Source of the DNA: CAZUTK01 sp964623265
GTDB taxonomy: Bacteria; Electryoneota; B3-LCP
Direction of reading: 5' to 3'
Assembly: GCA_964623265.1 (NCBI GenBank)
Contig: CAZUTK010000053.1
Span: forward strand, 1 to 20,941
DNA: 20,941 nucleotides
The notes beneath the pieces are model-generated. The model was given only the letters and a program-made list of their open reading frames with translations. It ran no database searches and had not been told where the DNA came from. Below are positions 16,201 to 20,941 of the stretch, piece after piece. Positions within the stretch are counted from its first letter, which is position 1. Every line of letters begins with the position of its first letter. The translations under genes and the position numbers were made by a program.

Positions 16201-17927
16201 TGAACCGGATGGCGAAGGATGAGATGCTGGAAGGCCTCTATTCGGTGGGCAAAGTCGAAGAAGATCTCTCCATCGCCTTCGAACGCCAGGAATTAGCCGC
16301 CAAGGAAAGCCCTGAAGAGAACATTCTGCGGCGCGAGGTCGCCAATCAGGACGCTATCGAGATCTCGCTGCGAGCCATCTCGGCGTACCGCAAGGCGGCG
16401 GACGACATCGCCACGGCGAAGAGCGTGCTGGTCGCCAAAGAAGCCGAGCTGTCCGCCCGTCTCGCCAGTTTGGGCGAATGGGTGACCGCCGCGCAGAAGA
16501 GCAATCCTCAGCCGCCGGATCTGCCGGATTCGACGGCGGCGCTGGCGGAACTGGATCGCGGCTTGAAGGAGATCCAATCCGGCATCGCCAAAGCGGCGGA
16601 ATGGAGCGACCGCGCTCGAGCCAAAATTCCAGAACTGGCTCTGCGGAATGCGGAGATCAAATTCGCCACCGTCAAGGCGTTTCTGGCGCTGCCGGACGTC
16701 GGTAAGAACGAAGATTTGAAGATGCTGTACCGCTCCGCCGTGCTATCGGATTTCGCCGCACCGCGCGGCGCGGAAGTGATCCGTCTCTACCGCAACGCCA
16801 TCACCGAGGCGGCGTCGGGACCGAATGCCGACGAATGGAAAGCGCGGGCGTTGAACGGCGTGCGGGGGCTTTTCTCCGCTTTGGAATATGAATACAAGAA
16901 CTTAAACGAACGCGCGCTGGGTGCCTACGTGCAGGAATTCGCCACCTACCAGGATTTACTCGAACAGGGGGAAGGCGCCCGCACTCGAAAGGGTCAGGAA
17001 GCCGCGGACATCGCGGAACGGCTGGTGCTCTACTCGGATCAATCCTTCGAATACGGCAAGGGGGCTCTGGCGGCGCAATCCGCCCTGCTGGAAGCCGCCG
17101 AACAAGGGGAGGAAATCCCGCTGGAACTGCGCACTCAATTGACCGCAGCGGCGATCGAGGAAGTCTTCCGCATCAGCGAACGCTATTCTTCACTGGCGTC
17201 CACCGCCACCGCGGCAAAAGAGCGAGCGAAAGAACGTCAGAGCGAATCCGTGGTGTGGGAAGACGCCGTGATGACCTTCGAGGACTGCGCTTACAATTTC
17301 TCCGGTCATCAGGAGGCTCTGCTGGCCGCTGCGCTGGATTTCAACAAGGCGCACGGCGACGACCGGGCTCTGGCTCTGCGCATCGCCTGGGCCCTAACGG
17401 ATTTGGATCGAGAAACCTATCTGCCGCTGCTGGCGCAATACGGGGAGGAGCGCTGGGTGCGATCGGATGAAACCTTCCTGGTCAATCCCTGCTACCGCGA
17501 GAACTGGGATCAGATCAATCTGCCCGCGGATGATTGGATGAAGCCCGCCGTCGCGCAACATTCCGGGCATGAGGAGGATGAACTACGCGAGAGCAAGGCG
17601 ATCTGGGCGGAACTTTCCGCCGACAGCGTTCAATGCGACAGCCTCTATCTGCGCAAGGTCTTCGAAATCCAGCAGGAACCGGTGGCGGGCGATCTCTGGA
17701 TCAGCGTGACGGGCGGTTACTCGCTATCGGTCAACGGCGAATTCATCGGCGCCGTGGCGCCCGGTGAAGAAGCGGCCGATCCACAGCACTACGACGTCGC
17801 CGCCTACTTGAAGAGCGGGACGAATCTGATCTCCGTTTTGGCGGTGGAGCCGGACAGCGTCCATCAAGGCGTTCTGCTCGCTTTGCGATATAAGGTGCTT
17901 CCTTTGCAATCGTACGGGGGACCTTGA
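13230..17927 (+). CDS. Giant exported TPR protein with C-terminal galactose-binding-like domain
   Basis: A 1565-residue protein starting at ATG 13230 (or 13233), overlapping the previous stop. A signal peptide core lies at about residues 28-46 (AGIWILALTLFIAAEAGA). A coiled coil follows at about 130-165, then many TPR/BamD-YbgF-like repeats from about 190 to 930 (for example YPKSELADKALYNIAYNSQ and YPQSPLAQDALRNASINY). Further helical coiled-coil regions lie at about 1030-1140 and 1240-1400. Residues about 1420-1565 differ: DDWMKPAV, IWAEL, LYLRKVFEI, then SVNGEFIG and LKSGTNLISVLAVE. This is the pattern of the jelly-roll galactose-binding-like domains seen in beta-galactosidases and rhamnosidases. 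It suggests binding to glycan, perhaps peptidoglycan or surface sugar, at the end of a long periplasmic scaffold. That function is inference. Confidence 0.8.
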   Translation: MMNSRISKDITRVSVNQPAGVPHRLRCAGIWILALTLFIAAEAGASVRDPLFAEMIQQWNQIKAQSPDTGRIGGLIAEGDRIIERLQELDALNRNPKSHPGTSYNQRIAQLQDRFKALLAQIEMTRIAGLPTEELQAMKSRYEDERRRLQEETRALEDSIIVRGEYFLNTYKQNLAYSYYFNKQEMIVDFLYRLAEIYYRRAEETFFETNDIAAFKPALEKYQRIIDEFPASEYVDDALYNIAYVKNSSRSPDDQQEAIKLYKTLIEKYADSPFRAEAFWRVGEYYFYQDPPQIPEAIQYYSALLDFPETHWYARGLYKIGWCHFRNAEYPEAIEYFTRTVQTSLDSAAAAQDVLFASMMDEALEYISVCFAQDPGEWEGAGVPAAVAFVQADSVRRATYGKKIIEHLGDIYKFQIGKYAQAAEAYAAYLDLYPLVREAPWVQEKVINLYAVNLRDFPRAYEEKNRIFEQYRRGTAWDAAHPDSALRQEADAVIERYYFQNISETIGRALKNNDPALFELSVAMSRKYLEEYPQGPNAYTVNFNMAVLLVQNIADDEQAYAEFIKVSRDYPYDSHRKESAVNAVIIAQRMISSSGGIPLDSLKGTPLSDAEEKYLAAVDNYLEHFPQGEEAELFLLNAGSIYYNHGQFADSRVYYERLLTEFPEGVRRGDAYKYIMNGYFAEGNYADAERAAKEIQAGGFDSTLVAAAKTRQAESVFLTAQGLKEQADFLKAADEYRRAALESPDYAQADKALFESGLAYQQAKAWPQANEVYSILVSRYPKSELADKALYNIAYNSQSELGDKSTAAATFERLAMEYPQSPLAQDALRNASINYVEAQDWAGAIRVNTAYTQMFSSAPDANLFLFENAGLYLKLGDEASAERIYAEYTRRFPNDPRTVRAHWERGAYLQERSRPDEAYAEFSAGIQTHRNLIASGHAGEETYASRCLLEVIRTDFAAYEAIQFAPASAVEQNKQLKLAKRDQLLNLLEELNRMAKDEMLEGLYSVGKVEEDLSIAFERQELAAKESPEENILRREVANQDAIEISLRAISAYRKAADDIATAKSVLVAKEAELSARLASLGEWVTAAQKSNPQPPDLPDSTAALAELDRGLKEIQSGIAKAAEWSDRARAKIPELALRNAEIKFATVKAFLALPDVGKNEDLKMLYRSAVLSDFAAPRGAEVIRLYRNAITEAASGPNADEWKARALNGVRGLFSALEYEYKNLNERALGAYVQEFATYQDLLEQGEGARTRKGQEAADIAERLVLYSDQSFEYGKGALAAQSALLEAAEQGEEIPLELRTQLTAAAIEEVFRISERYSSLASTATAAKERAKERQSESVVWEDAVMTFEDCAYNFSGHQEALLAAALDFNKAHGDDRALALRIAWALTDLDRETYLPLLAQYGEERWVRSDETFLVNPCYRENWDQINLPADDWMKPAVAQHSGHEEDELRESKAIWAELSADSVQCDSLYLRKVFEIQQEPVAGDLWISVTGGYSLSVNGEFIGAVAPGEEAADPQHYDVAAYLKSGTNLISVLAVEPDSVHQGVLLALRYKVLPLQSYGGP

Positions 17928-17930
17928 TCT

Positions 17931-18296
17931 ATGATTAAGACGATTTCCAAGGGCTGGCTTCCGGGGTTGCTCTTGACGATGATCTTATCGCCGCTGTCGC
18001 CCCTGAACGCGCAGACAACATCAGCGCAGCCTGTAGCAACGCCGCCGCCGGCTTATAACAGCCGGGATGAAGGCGAACTCATCGAACTCGAAGAGGTGCA
18101 GATTCACGGCGAAATCGCTCAACCCAACGTCGCCATTACCGTCGCCCGGCAGGAACCGATGTTCCGCGAAATCGCCCTGGAACGGACGCCGGCGGAAGGG
18201 TTGACCAACGTGGATTTATCGGGATTAAGCATGCAGACTCCGCCGATTGTCCGGATGCGGGATTGGCGGGAGATTCTCCAACGCCCGCGGCAATAA
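17931..18296 (+). CDS. Small exported protein of unknown function
   Basis: A 121-residue protein starting 3 bases after the giant TPR gene, with GGGGGA upstream as a ribosome site. Residues 1-27 are a signal peptide (LPGLLLTMILSPLSPLNA, cleavage likely after Ala27). A Pro/Ala-rich linker follows, then an acidic-to-beta-like segment (ELIELEEVQIHGEIAQPNV, then TVARQEPMF) at about residues 48-83. The rest has no recognisable domain and no cysteine. The size, export signal and position directly before the motor subunits suggest a periplasmic accessory or adaptor of the complex. I do not recognise the family with confidence. Confidence 0.72.
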   Translation: MIKTISKGWLPGLLLTMILSPLSPLNAQTTSAQPVATPPPAYNSRDEGELIELEEVQIHGEIAQPNVAITVARQEPMFREIALERTPAEGLTNVDLSGLSMQTPPIVRMRDWREILQRPRQ

Positions 18297-18344
18297 AGGG
18301 CAGGACTTCAAGGCGACAGCCTCATCTGGGATCGGAGGATTCCT

Positions 18345-18716
18345 ATGCACAAGATGGCCCACTATGAGGTGGACAAGCGCAAGCAGAAACTCATGGATCA
18401 TATAGAGGACGAGGAGCTCTTCCTGGAGCTGCTGCAGACGTTCAAGCCGCGGGAACTCGTCGAAGTGCAGGTGATTTTCTGGAATTACGTGATTGACTAT
18501 GCGAGTACAGTGGGGAAGAATTTCAACCGGCGCACCTTGACCAGCCGCATGGAGCCCACCGCCAATTACCAGTACCGCGTGGGCTGTCACGAACGCATAG
18601 ACTACTGCCGGGGGAATATCTGCCTGAACACCCATCCCAACTGCGCCAGCGAAAAGCTGCGCGGTCAAATCGCCGTATTGCGGCAGATGCTGTTGGAATT
18701 AAAAGAGATGCAATAA
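18345..18716 (+). CDS. Small cytoplasmic Cys/His protein of unknown function
   Basis: A 123-residue protein with a strong ribosome site (GGAGG, 18334-18338, six bases before the ATG). No signal peptide or membrane segment is visible. It is mostly helical and charged at both ends (KRKQKLMDHIEDEELFLELL and KLRGQIAVLRQMLLELKEMQ). Between them lies a cluster, Cys81-His82, Cys88, Cys93, His97 and Cys100, with spacing C-x6-C-x4-C-x6-C that could hold a zinc ion or an iron-sulfur cluster. It sits between a periplasmic-protein gene and the membrane motor subunits, so it may act on the cytoplasmic face of the motor or regulate it. I recognise no family. Confidence 0.72.
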   Translation: MHKMAHYEVDKRKQKLMDHIEDEELFLELLQTFKPRELVEVQVIFWNYVIDYASTVGKNFNRRTLTSRMEPTANYQYRVGCHERIDYCRGNICLNTHPNCASEKLRGQIAVLRQMLLELKEMQ

Positions 18717-18734
18717 ATATAGGGGAATCCAGCG

Positions 18735-19376
18735 ATGCAAGAGTTCTTTCACTCGTTCAATCCACAAGTCAGTGGCTATCTTTTCATGTGGGCGATCCTC
18801 GTGATGTTCATCTTCGTGATAGCCATTGCCATCGAACGCATCTTCTACATTATGGTGCGGTCGAACATCAACGCGCCTCGCTTCATGGCGGAAATCCGCA
18901 AGTTGGTGATCAACGGCGATTTCAAGAAAGCCATGAACCTGTGCAAGGCGGCGGGCAAGAAAGCCTTAGCCGAAGTCACCTTAGCCGCTCTGGCGGAAGC
19001 CGACAAGAAGGAGTTCGTGGACTACCGAGCGATCCAGAACGCGGTGGACGAGGCGACTCTGGAGATCATTCCGCGGCTTTCCAAACGCACGGGCTACCTG
19101 GCGATGTTAGCCAACGTGGCGACGCTGACCGGGCTGCTGGGAACGATCTTCGGTCTGATCAAAGCCTTCACCGCCGTCTCGGTGGCGGGAGCCGAAGCCG
19201 CCACGAACCTGGCGGCGGGGATCTCCATCGCCATGATCACGACCTACTGGGGGCTGATCACGGCGATTCCGGCGATCATCCTCTACACGATCATCAACAC
19301 GAAGACCAACAACATCATTGACGACATTGACGAGCACTCGGTGAAGCTGATTCACCTCCTGACCGGGAGCAAGTGA
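18735..19376 (+). CDS. TolQ/ExbB/MotA-type proton channel subunit
   Basis: A 213-residue inner-membrane protein with the ExbB/TolQ layout: segment 1 at about 14-38, a cytoplasmic domain, segment 2 at about 121-145 (NVATLTGLLGTIFGLIKAF) and segment 3 at about 160-186 (AAGISIAMITTYWGLITAIP). Such proteins form a pentamer around a dimer of ExbD/TolR peptides and convert proton flow into movement across the envelope. Thr137 (GTIFG) and Thr170 match the conserved pore threonines. Position 165 is Ile where E. coli ExbB has Glu176. Members of this family in gliding systems are called AglR, but the family is too broad for a firm symbol. The start is ATG 18735 behind AGGGGA. The next gene follows after one base. 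Confidence 0.92.
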   Translation: MQEFFHSFNPQVSGYLFMWAILVMFIFVIAIAIERIFYIMVRSNINAPRFMAEIRKLVINGDFKKAMNLCKAAGKKALAEVTLAALAEADKKEFVDYRAIQNAVDEATLEIIPRLSKRTGYLAMLANVATLTGLLGTIFGLIKAFTAVSVAGAEAATNLAAGISIAMITTYWGLITAIPAIILYTIINTKTNNIIDDIDEHSVKLIHLLTGSK

Positions 19377-19377
19377 T

Positions 19378-19980
19378 ATGGCTTTCAGACCATCGTTAAA
19401 AAAGAAGCGTCAGCTGGACACGGTGGAGGTGAATCTCACGCCGGTGATGAACCTCATTGTGGTCCTGATTCCGTTGCTGCTCAGCACGGCGAAGTTCGTG
19501 GATCTAGCGATGCTCGAGTATCAGCCGCCGGTGATCGAAGAGACCAGCGATGTGGTGGGCGGCGGTGAGGGGATCGGCGGCGGCGGACAGCAGCTGTTGG
19601 AGTTGCGGGTCAACATCTCGTATGATGCGCTGGAGGTTTCCGTCTTCAATGCCACGAGCGGCGAGAATTACACCTCCATTCCGATGCGCCCGGACGGGAC
19701 CTACGACTTCGCCGCTTTGCGCGAGAAGCTTGCGGAAATCAAGGAGAAGATCGTAGGGCCTCCGCTTTCGCGCACTGAGCAATTGAATCCGCAGACGGGG
19801 CGGATGGAGATCGCGGAAGTGTACAAATACAGCGACGCCGACCAGATCCGGATCTCGGCGGAAGGCGACATCCCCCTGCAAGTCATCATCAATGTGATGG
19901 ACGCCGCCCGCGAATACCGCACTTCCCGCGGAGTGTTCCATCCCCTGTTTCCGTCGCCGGCTCTGGGTCAATTTCAATAA
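19378..19980 (+). CDS. ExbD/TolR-type subunit lacking the membrane aspartate
   Basis: A 200-residue protein with a short cytoplasmic basic N-terminus, one membrane segment at about 21-42 and a periplasmic domain of about 155 residues (including VNISYDALEVSVFN and a DIPLQVIINVMDAAREYR segment typical of ExbD). The ribosome site GGGAG (19365-19369) supports the ATG at 19378. The conserved ExbD motif LTPxxD reads T-P-V-M-N here, with Asn25 (AAC, 19450-19452) in place of the proton-carrying Asp. The loop after the membrane segment is long and has a Gly-rich stretch (VGGGEGIGGGGQQ). It is one of two adjacent ExbD-like subunits, and probably the non-protonatable partner of a mixed dimer. Confidence 0.9.
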   Translation: MAFRPSLKKKRQLDTVEVNLTPVMNLIVVLIPLLLSTAKFVDLAMLEYQPPVIEETSDVVGGGEGIGGGGQQLLELRVNISYDALEVSVFNATSGENYTSIPMRPDGTYDFAALREKLAEIKEKIVGPPLSRTEQLNPQTGRMEIAEVYKYSDADQIRISAEGDIPLQVIINVMDAAREYRTSRGVFHPLFPSPALGQFQ

Positions 19981-19992
19981 CAGAGGATCAAC

Positions 19993-20496
19993 ATGGCATT
20001 CGCACCATCCAAAGGGAAGAAGCATCGCAGGAGCGGAGCCACCGCACCGCAGTTGACATCTATGATGGATATGATGACCATCATGCTCCTGTTCCTGCTG
20101 AAGACCTACTCGGTTTCCGGCGCGTTGATCAAACCCGCCGAAGGCGTGCAGCTGCCTAATTCCACCGTGACCAAGGAGCCCGCCAAAGTGCTCTCCTTGA
20201 TCATCACCCGGGATGGTCTGTACGAAGACGTTTCGTTTAAGGAAAGGCGCCTGATCGAGGATGAAGCCTCCCTGCAGGATGACAACGCGGTGGATCTGCC
20301 CAACCTGTTCGCCTATCTGTCGCAGGTGCAGGACCGCAACCGCCAGCTGGGGCGGGACGAGAAGAGAACACTCACCATTCAGGGGGATAAGACCACCCCC
20401 TATCGCTGGATCTTAAAAGTAATCAATACCTGTTCCAACGCTGGATTTGAGAAGATAGATTTCGTTGTCTTTAAGGAATCCAAGTATCGAGGTTGA
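19993..20496 (+). CDS. ExbD/TolR-type subunit with conserved membrane aspartate
   Basis: A 167-residue protein starting 12 bases after its paralogue, with an AGAGGA ribosome site. A basic cytoplasmic N-terminus (SKGKKHRRSG) precedes a single membrane segment starting LTSMMDMMTIMLLFLL. Asp26 (GAT, 20068-20070) is in the position of the essential proton-accepting Asp of ExbD/TolR/MotB-like proteins, though the usual Pro before it is Ser. The periplasmic domain carries YRWILKVINTCSNAGFEKIDF, the characteristic C-terminal ExbD helix and strand. It is less similar to the upstream paralogue than recent duplicates would be, so the two probably have distinct fixed places in the complex. It ends one base before the next gene's GTG. 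Confidence 0.92.
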   Translation: MAFAPSKGKKHRRSGATAPQLTSMMDMMTIMLLFLLKTYSVSGALIKPAEGVQLPNSTVTKEPAKVLSLIITRDGLYEDVSFKERRLIEDEASLQDDNAVDLPNLFAYLSQVQDRNRQLGRDEKRTLTIQGDKTTPYRWILKVINTCSNAGFEKIDFVVFKESKYRG

Positions 20497-20497
20497 T

Positions 20498-20941
20498 GTG
20501 AGTGAATATACCACCTTCCCCAAGGAGTTCCAACGGGACTGGTTCGGCGAACTCGATAAACCGTTCCTGCTCATCCTGCTCATCACATTGGTGGTGAACG
20601 TCGCATCCGTTCTCTATCTTCAGAGCGTGGAATGGGCGGGTATGACCGAAGAGGATGTGGGGCGCTACCTCGAAGCGATCTACCGCGTTACTCCGGCGAA
20701 AGTGGAGCCGACGGAGCGGCGGGTGACGACGCTGCCCACCGCGGGTGCGGGCGAGGAGGTCGCGGAAACGGTCACCGAGGCGAAAGCTCCGGCGGAGAAA
20801 GCCGGTGCGGCGCGAGCCGCCAAACGGCGCGGATCCCGAGCGGATCTGGCGGCGCAGCGGGCTTCCCTGCAGGAATCGGCGCGCAGTATGGGCATCTTCC
20901 GGCTGGCGGGCGCGCGCGGCGGCGCCGGCGGCGCCGGAACC
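20498..20941 (+). CDS. TonB/AgmX-like energy transducer, N-terminal part (runs off window)
   Basis: An open frame from GTG 20498 to the window edge gives 148 residues. GAGG (20489-20492), five bases upstream, supports this start; the ATG overlapping at 20496 is followed at once by a stop. A single membrane segment lies at about residues 22-41 (PFLLILLITLVVNVASVLYL). A short conserved-looking helix follows (TEEDVGRYLEAIYRV), then a disordered Ala/Glu/Thr-rich linker and, at the edge, a Gly/Ala-rich stretch. This is the layout of TonB and of AgmX/GltJ-type proteins encoded after ExbB-ExbD-ExbD sets. The C-terminal domain that would decide between them is outside the window. Confidence 0.72.
   Translation, partial: MSEYTTFPKEFQRDWFGELDKPFLLILLITLVVNVASVLYLQSVEWAGMTEEDVGRYLEAIYRVTPAKVEPTERRVTTLPTAGAGEEVAETVTEAKAPAEKAGAARAAKRRGSRADLAAQRASLQESARSMGIFRLAGARGGAGGAGT

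Overview
The window is GC-rich (about 58% by eye). Every gene I can support lies on the + strand. Two long proteins end in PNPF-type C-terminal domains of the type IX secretion sorting / FlgD-like kind. Together with a gingipain-type peptidase and very long TPR proteins, this suggests an uncultured rod-shaped Gram-negative bacterium of the broad FCB group. That placement is inference; no rRNA or tRNA is present to confirm it.

Region 1 (1-3199) is the end of a rod-shape operon: the tail of a probable mreD, then mrdA (PBP2) and rodA, all with overlapping ends. Region 2 (3200-5687) holds small housekeeping-type units. These are an HDOD signalling protein behind its own near-consensus promoter, an FmdB-type zinc-ribbon protein followed by a hairpin terminator, and a metallo-beta-lactamase-fold hydrolase whose promoter lies in the 5' part of its open frame and so fixes the start. 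Region 3 (5688-10789) is a surface/secretion pair. The first gene encodes an exported protein with 17 Thr-Cys dipeptides spaced every four or five residues, followed by a FnIII-like domain and a sorting-type domain. A strong terminator separates it from a 1200-residue C25 (gingipain/PorU-like) peptidase that also has a sorting-type domain.

Region 4 (10790-20941, open at the right) is one long operon behind a TTGACA-N17-TATTAT promoter and a structured leader of about 170 nt. It encodes two exported TPR proteins (720 and 1565 residues, the second ending in a galactose-binding-like domain), a small exported protein, a small Cys/His-rich protein, a TolQ/ExbB subunit, two TolR/ExbD subunits and the N-terminus of a TonB/AgmX-like transducer. 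The set resembles envelope-spanning proton-driven machines such as the Myxococcus Agl-Glt gliding apparatus, though the function here is unknown. The two ExbD proteins differ at the key membrane acid: Asn25 in the first and Asp26 in the second. The ExbB carries Ile where E. coli ExbB has Glu176. This predicts a chemically asymmetric motor.

The strongest leads are the Thr-Cys repeat protein and the asymmetric motor operon. I saw no tRNA, rRNA, CRISPR array, insertion sequence or attachment site.
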